Below, piece by piece: positions 7,045-14,600 of a stretch of 15,272 nucleotides of DNA (position 1 is the first letter of the stretch; each line of letters starts with the position of its first letter). The position numbers and the translations under genes were made by a program. Source of the stretch: Thiosocius sp049669185 (GTDB taxonomy: Bacteria > Pseudomonadota > Gammaproteobacteria > Chromatiales > Chromatiaceae); the NCBI GenBank assembly GCA_049669185.1, contig JBATKF010000426.1, positions 1-15,272 on the forward strand, written 5' to 3'. A model generated the notes under the pieces. The model had not been told where the DNA came from and made no database searches. It was given only the letters and a program-made list of their open reading frames with translations.

Positions 7045-9193
7045 CACGCACCCAGGCGTGGTAGCGCGCCAGCCAGCCCAGGACCCGTTGCGGCGCATGC
7101 GCACGCTTCCAGTTGCCGGCCACGTATTTGTTCGCCTCGGCCCATGTGGGGTAGATATGGATGGTGCCGAGGATCTTGTTCAGGCCAAGGCCGTGGCGCA
7201 TCGCCAGAATGAACTCGATAATCAGATCACCCGCGTGCTCGCCGACAATGGTGGCGCCGAGTATCTTGTCCTTACCGGGTACGGTGAGGACCTTGACCAT
7301 GCCATGTGCCGCCTCATCTGCAATCGCCCGGTCGAGATCGTCGATGCCATAGGTCGTGACCTCATAGGCGACGCCCTGGGCCTTGGCATCGGTCTCGTTG
7401 AGGCCTACACGCGCGACCTCCGGCTCGGTGAACGTCGCCCAGGGGATCACCGAGAAGTCGGCGCGGAACTTGCGGAAGCGGCCGAATAGGGCGTTGACGG
7501 CCGCGTACCAGGCCGTATGCGCGGCGGTGTGCGTGAACTGATAGGGACCGGCCACGTCGCCGCAGGCGTAAATGTTCGGGTAAAGGGTCTGCAGATAGGG
7601 GTTTACCTCGACGGTTCGCTGTTGCGTCGTCTCGATACCGAGTTCCTCGAGCCCATAGCCCTGGGTATTGGCGACCCGGCCTACCGCGACCAGTATCTGG
7701 TCGAAGGGGATGCGCAGCTGCTCGCCGGCATGTTCAGCGAGCAGAACCTTCTCGCCGGCCTCGATCAGACAGCTCACCGCCTTGGTGTCGACGCGCACGT
7801 CGATGCCCTCGTCGCGGAAGCTGCGCATCACCCGTTCAGAGACCTCAGGATCCTCGCGCATCATCAGGCGCGGCAGCATCTCCACCTGGGTCACCCGCGA
7901 TCCGGTGCGGGCGAAGGCCTGGGCCAGTTCGCACCCGATAGGCCCACCGCCGAGCACCACCAGGCGCTGCGGTCGGTCCTCGAGATCCCAGACGGTGTCC
8001 GAGGTCAGGTAACCGGCCTCGGCGAGCCCCGGGATCGGCGGCACGAAAGGACGCGCGCCGGCCGCGATCACGATCGCGCGCGAGGAGAGCGTCCGCTTGC
8101 CTTCGGAGGTCGTCACCTCGACCGTCCAGGGTGACGTGATCCGGGCCTCCCCCAGGACGCAATCGACCCCAAGCTGGGTGTAGCGTTCGACCGAGTCGTG
8201 CGGCTCCACGGTCTTGATCACGCGCTGCACACGCTGCATGAGATCGCGAAAGCTGAAGTCGACCTGCACCGACTTGATGCCGAATTCCGTCGCGCGGCGC
8301 GCCTGGGCGAGGAACTTGGCCGAGCGCAGCAGCGCCTTGGACGGCACGCAGCCAGTGTTCAGGCAGTCTCCACCCATCTTGTGGCGCTCGATCAACGCCA
8401 CCTTGGCCTTCACCGCGGCGGCAATATAGGCCGAGACCAGGCCGGCGGAACCCGCCCCGATCACCACCAGGTTGTAGTCGAACTGTTTCGGTCGCCGGTC
8501 ACGCCATTTTGCATAGACCTTGCGCCCTTCCAGCCAGGCGACGATCCGTTTCGCCAGCAGCGGAAACGCGGCCAACAGTGCAAAGGACCCGAGCAATGCG
8601 GGTGACAATATGCCGCCGAGTCCCTCGATCTGCGCCAGCTGTTTGCCGGCGTTGACGTAAACCAGTGTCGCGGCGAGCATGCCGACCTGGCTGACCCAGT
8701 AATAGGTCCAGGTGCGTATGGGGGTCAGCCCCATCAGCAGGTTGATCACGAAGAACGGAAAAATGGGTACAAGCCGCAGCGCGAACAGATAGAAGGCCCC
8801 CTCGCGCGCCATTCCCTGGTTGATCGCGCGCAGCTTGTCGCCGAAGCGCTGCTGCACCACGTCGCGAAACAGCAGACGACTGGCAAGAAACGCCAGTGTC
8901 GCGCCGATGCTCGATGCAAAGGAGACGATCAGGGTCCCCCAGGCAAGGCCGAAGATGGCACCGGCCACCAGCGTCATGATCGCCGCGCCAGGTAGCGAAA
9001 GCCCCGTCACCGCCACATAGATCACGAAAAACAGCGCCGCCGTCAGCAGCGGATGATCATCCCGGTAGGCCTCGATCGAGGACTGCTGGGCCTTGATAAA
9101 GGCCAGATCGAAAAAGCGCCCTAGATCGAACGCGAAGAACGCGGCCACCGCAAGCCCGATTCCGACTACCAGTAGTATTTTTCCTTTCGACAC
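7037..9193 (-). CDS. TVP38/TMEM64 (SNARE-associated) - pyridine nucleotide-disulfide oxidoreductase fusion
   Basis: A 718-residue two-part protein. Residues 1-225 are a TVP38/TMEM64 (DedA-like) membrane domain: TM at about 5-23 and several more to about 215, with LPGAAIMTLVAGAIFG and FALRLVPIFPFFVINLLMG. Residues 238-718 are a flavin disulfide reductase: FAD motif GAGSAG (246-251), redox pair C277/C282 in CLNTGCVPSK, an NAD(P)-binding GGGPIG, the FAD-contacting NIYACGDVAG, and the dimerisation domain. It resembles mercuric reductase but lacks the N-terminal HMA domain and the C-terminal cysteine pair of MerA, and the histidine of lipoamide/glutathione reductases is Tyr681 here (Y-P-T-W-A-E, Glu686 kept). 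So Hg(II) reductase naming would be wrong; the substrate is unknown. GTG 9193 is supported by GGGAGGG 7 bases upstream. This fusion architecture is known in proteobacteria and cyanobacteria. Confidence 0.94.
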   Translation of the reverse strand: MSKGKILLVVGIGLAVAAFFAFDLGRFFDLAFIKAQQSSIEAYRDDHPLLTAALFFVIYVAVTGLSLPGAAIMTLVAGAIFGLAWGTLIVSFASSIGATLAFLASRLLFRDVVQQRFGDKLRAINQGMAREGAFYLFALRLVPIFPFFVINLLMGLTPIRTWTYYWVSQVGMLAATLVYVNAGKQLAQIEGLGGILSPALLGSFALLAAFPLLAKRIVAWLEGRKVYAKWRDRRPKQFDYNLVVIGAGSAGLVSAYIAAAVKAKVALIERHKMGGDCLNTGCVPSKALLRSAKFLAQARRATEFGIKSVQVDFSFRDLMQRVQRVIKTVEPHDSVERYTQLGVDCVLGEARITSPWTVEVTTSEGKRTLSSRAIVIAAGARPFVPPIPGLAEAGYLTSDTVWDLEDRPQRLVVLGGGPIGCELAQAFARTGSRVTQVEMLPRLMMREDPEVSERVMRSFRDEGIDVRVDTKAVSCLIEAGEKVLLAEHAGEQLRIPFDQILVAVGRVANTQGYGLEELGIETTQQRTVEVNPYLQTLYPNIYACGDVAGPYQFTHTAAHTAWYAAVNALFGRFRKFRADFSVIPWATFTEPEVARVGLNETDAKAQGVAYEVTTYGIDDLDRAIADEAAHGMVKVLTVPGKDKILGATIVGEHAGDLIIEFILAMRHGLGLNKILGTIHIYPTWAEANKYVAGNWKRAHAPQRVLGWLARYHAWVRGG

Positions 9194-9473
9194 TGCCTGC
9201 CCTCCCGCGGCTCGGATCTAGCCTGCTAGCCTGTGTGTTGCCCGCGGATTTCTCGAACGTGAGACGGCACCCGGTTGCTGGTGCTTTCCAGCTACCGTCA
9301 CGAGACCGGTTATCCAGAAAAGATCTTTCAGTCGCCGCGATGCCGATGAGATTTCCAGGCTGGAGAATCACATTAGCAGGGGCTCCGCGCGCAACATCCA
9401 CACCAACCGCAGTGACACTATTGAACTATGCCGAATCGCGACATGTCCCCAACCGGTAGGCGTAGCCGGCAAT
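9194..9473. other. 280-base intergenic region
   Basis: Lies between the start of the TVP38-reductase gene and the stop of the DUF2269-like gene, both minus strand. It must hold the promoter for the reductase and the end of the upstream transcript. A short near-repeat (TAGCCTGC then TAGCCTGTG) occurs at about 9219-9236, and a weak CCGG...CCGG pair near 9455-9471. No gene, strong hairpin with a T-run, or clear promoter pair was seen; open frames here lack ribosome sites and family likeness. Confidence 0.4.
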
Positions 9474-9959
9474 TCAACGTCGCTGCGCGGATCGCGAAAA
9501 TTTCGGCCGCCAGACACCCAACACCACGTTCGCTGTCGCGACGCCGAGCACCACCCACAGCGACCCCCACTCCGCCGCCATCGCCCCGCCCAACTCCGCC
9601 GGGTCGAGTTCCCCCGCCAACGCCCTGGCACTGAGTTCCGCCTCACGCTGCGCGGGCCCCTGCACCGCCAACAGCGTTCCCTCGAACATCACCACGCCCA
9701 GCGCCAGCTTCGCCCAGACCCAGCCCGCGTTATGGAAGCTTGCCGTATACCCCATGGACCACAGGCCGCTGAACAGCGCGAGTCCGAGTGATGGCAGCAG
9801 GAGCCATTCGGCGATCCCTCCCATGGCCATGCGGATTCGCGCGTATTCGTTGAGCGACGACGGCTCCGGTGTGAACGTCAGCAGGATGAGCAGCGAGGCC
9901 ATGGCGCCGATCATGCCGATGGCGCCCATAGTGTGCAGAAACTTCAGGAGCGGTCGCAT
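9474..9959 (-). CDS. DUF2269-like integral membrane protein
   Basis: A 161-residue protein with four hydrophobic segments at about residues 8-28, 50-70, 80-100 and 132-150. The opening KFLHTMGAIGMIGAM and later GLALFSGLWSM and WVWAKLALGVVMFEGTLL resemble DUF2269-type predicted membrane proteins; the family call is moderate and no function is known. ATG 9959 has only a weak upstream site (TAGGGT touching the start, AGG at about 10 bases). It lies 63 bases downstream of the potassium channel gene on the same strand and may be co-transcribed. The conserved histidine in the first segment (H9) recalls haem-binding membrane families such as CopD/YgaP-like proteins, but that is speculation. Confidence 0.7.
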   Translation of the reverse strand: MRPLLKFLHTMGAIGMIGAMASLLILLTFTPEPSSLNEYARIRMAMGGIAEWLLLPSLGLALFSGLWSMGYTASFHNAGWVWAKLALGVVMFEGTLLAVQGPAQREAELSARALAGELDPAELGGAMAAEWGSLWVVLGVATANVVLGVWRPKFSRSAQRR

Positions 9960-10022
9960 ACCCTAATGTGCCTAGCTGGGAAGCGCCTAGAGTGTGGCAA
10001 CGAGCCGCGCGGTCGCACCTGC

Positions 10023-10466
10023 TCAACCCGCATGCGCTTTGTTCGAGGAAGGCCGAGTCGCCAAGCGCTGAATAACGGCGACCAACAGGCCGGTGGTCCA
10101 ACCGAAGATGATAATGCCATTGGCCGCCTGGAATCCCCCAAGGAGCCGCCATTCCTCGCTCAATGTGATATCGCCATAACCGAGCGTCGTGAAGGTCACG
10201 AGGGAGAAATAGAGGGCGGTCTCGAAATCGGGAATTGCGCCCACCCCGAAATACAGCCCGGCCCACACGGCGGACTCGATCACTGCTGCGAGAGCCATAA
10301 ACAGAACGAGTACGGTGATGAATGCAGTATCTGACAGCAGCCTCCGCCGCGCTCGTGGCCGGGCGGTCACCATATCTGTGACTCTAAACACCGCCAAATG
10401 GACTCCAGAGTGAATGGCGACCGTCACGAAGACAAGGCCGACTGCGTAGAAAAGGAGGACTAGCAT
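10023..10466 (-). CDS. Small potassium channel (ion channel family, TLGYGD filter)
   Basis: A 147-residue membrane protein with three hydrophobic segments at about residues 1-26, 46-72 and 111-135. Between the last two lies a pore loop with the K+ selectivity filter TTLGYGD (93-99), so it should form a tetrameric K+-selective pore of the Ion_trans_2 (PF07885) type. There is no C-terminal RCK/TrkA-N regulatory domain; the C-tail is about 12 residues, so gating is not by a ligand-binding module in the same chain. An extra N-terminal helix precedes the usual two-TM unit. ATG 10466 lacks a good Shine-Dalgarno sequence. The left inverted repeat of the RAYT-remnant element begins about 16-20 bases upstream of this start, so the element defines its promoter region. 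Confidence 0.88.
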   Translation of the reverse strand: MLVLLFYAVGLVFVTVAIHSGVHLAVFRVTDMVTARPRARRRLLSDTAFITVLVLFMALAAVIESAVWAGLYFGVGAIPDFETALYFSLVTFTTLGYGDITLSEEWRLLGGFQAANGIIIFGWTTGLLVAVIQRLATRPSSNKAHAG

Positions 10467-10485
10467 TGCGCGATTTTACGGGGGG

Positions 10486-10511
10486 TCGGAGGTACATGAG
10501 AAAGATTCTCA
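10486..10511 (+). repeat. Left inverted repeat with hairpin
   Basis: Matches the complement of 10774-10799 at 23 of 26 positions; the mismatches all fall in the 4-base centre of the small hairpin. TGAGAA-AGA-TTCTCA is a perfect 6-base-pair stem with a 3-base loop. It lies just upstream of the K+ channel start on the minus strand. Confidence 0.8.
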
Positions 10512-10515
10512 GCGC

Positions 10516-10758
10516 TTGATTCTGCTACGCCATCCATTTTTGCGTCTCGGGGGTAGTGTTGGGGCGCGCCAGTATGCCTACCTCGCCTTACTCAGTCAGG
10601 GCCTCGATCCGAGCGACATTCGCAAAATTTGTCAGTCGGCGGCTTTTTCGATGCCACGCGGCGATGAGAGATTCCGATCTTGTATCGAGAAGATAGGAAG
10701 CCGCGAACTGGGGCGCGGGGACCGCGGTGGGCCCGCGCACAACCCACGCAGCACTTAG
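10516..10758 (+). pseudogene. C-terminal fragment of a REP-associated tyrosine transposase (Y1/RAYT)
   Basis: An 80-codon frame whose product follows the pattern of RAYT C-termini: HPFLRLGGS, then ARQYAYLALLSQGLDPSDIRKI, then RGDERFRSCIEKIGSRELGRGDRGGP, matching the family's Leu-Gly, Arg-x-x-Tyr-x-x-Leu, Ile-Arg, Gly-x-Glu-Arg-Phe-x-x-x-Ile-Glu, Gly-Arg and Gly-Arg-Pro-like tail. Full-length RAYTs are about 200-300 residues and carry an HUH motif and a catalytic tyrosine; neither is present, since the left inverted repeat abuts the fragment. The first codon is TTG with no ribosome site, so it is unlikely to be translated. The GLGSERF-like position reads MPRGDERF and KIGSRE replaces a more usual LGRR, consistent with decay. 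The alternative is a chance frame, which I consider less likely because the fragment sits exactly between inverted repeats. Confidence 0.62.
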
Positions 10759-10773
10759 CGACCCCGCACATTT

Positions 10774-10799
10774 TGAGAACCACTCTCATGTACCTCCGA
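10774..10799 (-). repeat. Right inverted repeat with hairpin; contains the dehalogenase stop codon
   Basis: Inverted copy of 10486-10511 with three mismatches. TGAGA-ACCAC-TCTCA forms a 5-base-pair stem. On the minus strand this copy reads into the end of the haloacid dehalogenase gene and supplies its last codons and TGA (10786-10788). Confidence 0.8.
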
Positions 10800-11460
10800 T
10801 CCCTCTACTCAGGTCGGAGAGACTGTCCACCGTGAGACTCGGTGGGATATCCCAGGGATCGAAGACCGCATCCGGGGAGCGTTGCACCCATGCGGCCCGC
10901 ATCCCTGAAGAGACGGCGCCGATGACGTCGAACGGATTGCTGGAAATCAACCAGGCATCGCTGCCGGCTGCGCCGGACCGCTGCAGAAAATAATCGTAAA
11001 CGGCCGGGTTCGGCTTGAACGTCGACAGATCGTCGACGCTCACGATATCGAGGAAAAAACCGCGGATACCGGCCGTCTCCAGCAGCGCTTCCACGGCGGC
11101 CTGACTGCCGTTGGAAAAGGCATAGAGTCGAAAGCCATTATCGCGCAATTGCGTCAGCCCCTCCTGGACATCGGCGAACGCCGGCAGCCGCTGGTAGATG
11201 CCCAGCAGCTCACGTCTCTGCGCGTCACTCAGCTCGGTCTTGAACGACGCGCTGGTGTAGTCCAAGGCCTGACGTGTGCAGACCGCGAAGTCGGCATATT
11301 TCCCCATCAATCCGCGGCGAAAGGCGTACTCCAGCTGCTTGTCGCGCCACGCGCGGGAAAAGGCATCGGCCCGCTCACCGACGATCTCTCGCAGGGCCGT
11401 GACGACGCCGTGCGTATCGATCAGGGTGCCATAGACATCGAATGCCAGGGTAGTCGCCAT
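10786..11460 (-). CDS. L-2-haloacid dehalogenase (haloacid dehalogenase type II)
   Basis: A 224-residue HAD-superfamily hydrolase predicted to release halide from L-2-haloacids, giving D-2-hydroxyacids, in the cytoplasm. The active-site set known from L-DEX is present with a uniform offset of two: Asp8 (nucleophile), Thr12, Arg39 in WRDKQLEY, Ser116-Asn117, Lys149, Tyr155, Ser173, Asn175 and Asp178. MGKYADF (residues 52-58) is also typical of this subfamily. That makes true type II dehalogenase activity more likely than generic phosphatase activity. ATG 11460 has AGGA 7 bases upstream; the frame stays open to 12198, but the added part overlaps the divergent channel gene and is a shadow. The last residues (G-I-G-G-T) and the stop come from the right repeat of the RAYT remnant, so the original C-terminus may have been altered. 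Confidence 0.92.
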   Translation of the reverse strand: MATTLAFDVYGTLIDTHGVVTALREIVGERADAFSRAWRDKQLEYAFRRGLMGKYADFAVCTRQALDYTSASFKTELSDAQRRELLGIYQRLPAFADVQEGLTQLRDNGFRLYAFSNGSQAAVEALLETAGIRGFFLDIVSVDDLSTFKPNPAVYDYFLQRSGAAGSDAWLISSNPFDVIGAVSSGMRAAWVQRSPDAVFDPWDIPPSLTVDSLSDLSRGIGGT

Positions 11461-11589
11461 ACTCTCGTCCTGTTGCCGGGCGCTGCAGGCCCCGCGCTGC
11501 ATCGAGGCCTCTCGCCGGCACTTTACGTCGACAGGGCGCCAATGGGAAACCGAATACCCCACGACATCCGATACCCATTGCCGGACCCT

Positions 11590-11618
11590 CTGACCGCCCG
11601 CTGATCCTAAGTTATGAT
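11590..11618 (+). promoter_or_regulatory. Candidate sigma70-like promoter for the mechanosensitive channel gene
   Basis: CTGACC at 11590-11595 (TGAC core of the -35) and TATGAT at 11613-11618 (one mismatch from the -10 consensus) are separated by 17 bases. Transcription would start near 11625, leaving a leader of about 23 bases before GTG 11648. A GGCCT-GCTC-AGGCC stem (11623-11636) lies in that leader just before a weak AGGC ribosome site at 11637-11640. Confidence 0.45.
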
Positions 11619-11647
11619 GCAAGGCCTGCTCAGGCCAGGCGTCGACC

Positions 11648-14600
11648 GTGCAATTCCTTAACACATCGATCACCCGCACGCTTCTCTTTTTCTTGTGGCT
11701 GCTGGTGCCAGCGGCCCTCGTCGCACTGCCCGCCCCGACACTTGACAAACCGGCGGACGCGGTAACGCTCGAGCTGCTACGCAGCCAGCTCGACGGCCTG
11801 GAGTCCTCTTCCGACGTCGACGAGGCCACCAAGACGGCCGCGGCGGAGATGTATCGCAAGGCCATCAGCAACCTGGAGATCGCGCGTTCCCAGGAAGAGG
11901 CCGCGGCGCGCTTCCAGGCGGCGATAGAAAGCGCTCCAAAGGAAACCCACCGGCTGCGCGAGGAACTCGCGCGCAAGAAAGAGAGCGCAGGGACAACCCC
12001 CCCCGCCTTCGACGGAATGGGTCTCGATGAACTCGTCCAGCGACTGCAGCAGGAACAGGCAAACCTCGCTGCGGTCGAGGCCAAGCTTGGGGAATTCGAG
12101 ACCGAGCTAAAGAAGGAGACCGATCGTCCCGACGCCATCCGCGCCCTCCTGGCAGAGGCGAACAGCAAGAAGACGCAGACAGAGGCAGACCTCGCCATGG
12201 GCGCATCGGGCGCCGAACCGGCTCAGATCACCCAGGCACGCCAGGCGTTGCGGAAGACCGAACTCGAGTCACTGCGCACGCAGACATTGATGCTCGATCA
12301 GGAGCTGCTGAGCCAGGGGGTGCGCATCGGTCTGCTCGAGGCCCAGCGCGACCTCACCGAATTTTCTGTCCGGTCGCTCCGGAGCACGGTCGCGGCGCTC
12401 GAAAGTTCCGCGAACGCCGCCCGACAGCGGCAGGCCGATCTGGCCAAAGACCAGGCACAGGTGGCCAAGCGCGAGGCCGCAGGCAAGCACCCGCTGGTCC
12501 AGCAGCTCGCGGATCGCAATGCCTCCCTGAGCGAAACGCTCAACCCGCTCGCCGCCAAGCTGGAGGGTCTGAACGCCCTTGATACCCGGGCCATCAGACA
12601 GGCCGCAGAGATCGAGCAGAGGCTCAGCGATGCGCAACAAAAGATCGAGATCGCCGGCCTGAGCCAGGCCCTCGGACAGTTATTGATGGAGGAAAGCCGG
12701 TCGCTACCTGACACACGCGTGTTTAACCGACAGGCGGCAGAGCGCGAAAGAGAGATCGCCGAGATCAGCCTGGCGAGGCTTCAACTCAGGGAAGAACGCC
12801 GTAGCTTGCGCAACATCGATGACTATGTCGCAGACCTGACGCAGGCGCTCCCGGAGACCGCTGCGACATCCATCCGCTCAGAACTCAGCGGGCTCGCTTC
12901 GCAACGGCGGGATCTTATCGACCAGGCGATTGACATCGAAGACGCCTATCTCCGCGCCCTGGGCGAGCTGGACTTCGCCGAGGGCCGCGTACTCGATGTG
13001 GTCACGCGCTACGAGGCCTTCCTCGCAGAGCATCTGCTGTGGGTCCGCACGTCGCCGCCCGCAGGCCTGACGTCGATGCGGGCCATCCCGGGACAGGCCG
13101 GTCGGCTGCTGTCGCCGCGCGAGTGGGCCGGCATCATCGAGATATTGGGCCAGCGGCTGCCCCGCTCGCCCTATCTCGCCGGCGCAGCATTGCTGTTTGC
13201 TCTCGTGCTTTGGAACCTTCGACGACTGTATGGCACGCTGAAATCGACCGGCGCAAATATCGGCCGGCTGAGCAAAGACCGTCTGCGGGACACATTCCAT
13301 GCCCTGGTCCTGATCTTGCTGCTGGCAACCCCCATCCCGCTATTGCTCTTCACCCTGGGCCGGGAGCTGTCATCCGCGATCGAGGCCTCGCAGTTCGCGA
13401 AGGCGGTCGGCCATGCCCTGGAGGTAATCGCCCCGTTACTGTTCAGTCTGCAGGCACTCCGAATCTTTCTGCGGCCCGGCAGTGTCGCGGCCGCGCATTT
13501 CCATTGGTCGGCGAAGGCGCTCGAAAAAATCAGCCACGACCTCAGATGGTTCATCCCCGCGGTCGTGTTGTCCGGATTCGTCACCATCGCCGCCACCCTG
13601 GGCGATCCCGACAATCTCGGCAGCGGGCTTGGCCGTCTCGCCTTCGTGGTGATGATGGGTGTACTCGCCCTCTTCTTCTTCCGGCTCTCGCGACCAGGCG
13701 GCGGCATACTCTGGCTGTTCTTTACGCCGGAGGAACACCACAGGCTCCTACGACTGCGGCCTCTGTGGTCGGCACTCCTGGTCCTGCCTCCCGTGGCTGC
13801 GACCGTGGTGGCCCTGCTGGGCTTCCTCTACACCGGGGCGACGCTGATCCACTATATCCTGAGGACGCACTGGTTTCTGCTGATCCTGCTGGTCACCCAC
13901 CAGTTCGTGTACCGCTGGCTCCTGCTGAACAGACAGCGCCTGGCCCTGAAGGCCGCACGGGCACGACGTGATGCCCTGCGCCAGGCACGCGCGGCCAGGG
14001 AAGAGGGCAGCGAGGGTTCGGACGGGATGGACTTCAGTGTCGATGAGGGCGAAGTCGACTTGATCGCGCTCGACAAAGACAGCCGCAGGCTGCTGAACGC
14101 CGTCTTCGTGCTCGCCAGCCTGGCCGGCGCCTGGCTCATCTGGCGGGAGGTATTGCCCGCGTTCTCGTTCTTCGACGAGACCACGCTCTGGACCTACACA
14201 TCAAACGTTGACGGGGCGGCGAAGCTCGTCCCAATCACGCTTGCAGACCTTCTGTCCGCGCTGCTTATTATCTTATTGACCCTGCTGGCTGTCAGGCGGC
14301 TTCCGTCATTACTCGAGATCGCAGTATTGCAGCGCCTCGATATGACGCCGGCAGGCCGCTACACGGCGACCACACTCGCCACTTACACTATTGTCGCGAT
14401 AGGGACTGCGGTGGTATTCAGCGCGCTGGGCGGGAGCTGGTCGGAGATCCAGTGGATATTCGCCGCGCTCGGCGTGGGTATCGGCTTCGGCCTGCAGGAG
14501 ATCGTCGCGAACTTCATCAGCGGCCTGATCATCCTGTTCGAGCGTCCGATCCGCGTCGGCGATGTGGTCACCGTCGGGGACACGGACGGGGTCGTGACCA

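Larger units (their letters stand above)
10482..10803 (+). mobile_element. Degenerate RAYT/REP-type element (about 322 bases)
   Basis: The two ends are imperfect inverted repeats of 30 bases with 26 identical positions (10482-10511 against the complement of 10774-10803). Each end carries TCGGAGGTACATGAGA followed by TTCTCA, so each end can also fold on itself. Between them lies a plus-strand frame resembling the last 75 or so residues of a REP-associated tyrosine transposase. Ends with a GGAG tetranucleotide and a nearby hairpin flanking such a gene fit the known RAYT-REP arrangement. The catalytic part of the transposase is absent, so this is a non-autonomous remnant or MITE-like derivative. 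I see no clear target-site duplication. The structural evidence is seen directly; the RAYT identity rests on recall of the C-terminal family pattern. Confidence 0.65.

Noticed and set aside
7037..9193. Naming the fusion mercuric reductase (merA)
   Set aside because: No HMA domain, no C-terminal Cys pair, and an N-terminal TVP38 membrane domain; no mer genes nearby.
11461..12198. N-terminal extension of the dehalogenase to 470 residues
   Set aside because: The extension is Ser/Arg-rich shadow sequence overlapping the divergent channel gene; the HAD fold begins at ATG 11460, which has a ribosome site.
13039..13971. A 310-codon plus-strand frame inside the channel gene
   Set aside because: Alternate-frame shadow of the membrane region of the MscS-family protein; Arg/Pro/His-rich with no motif.
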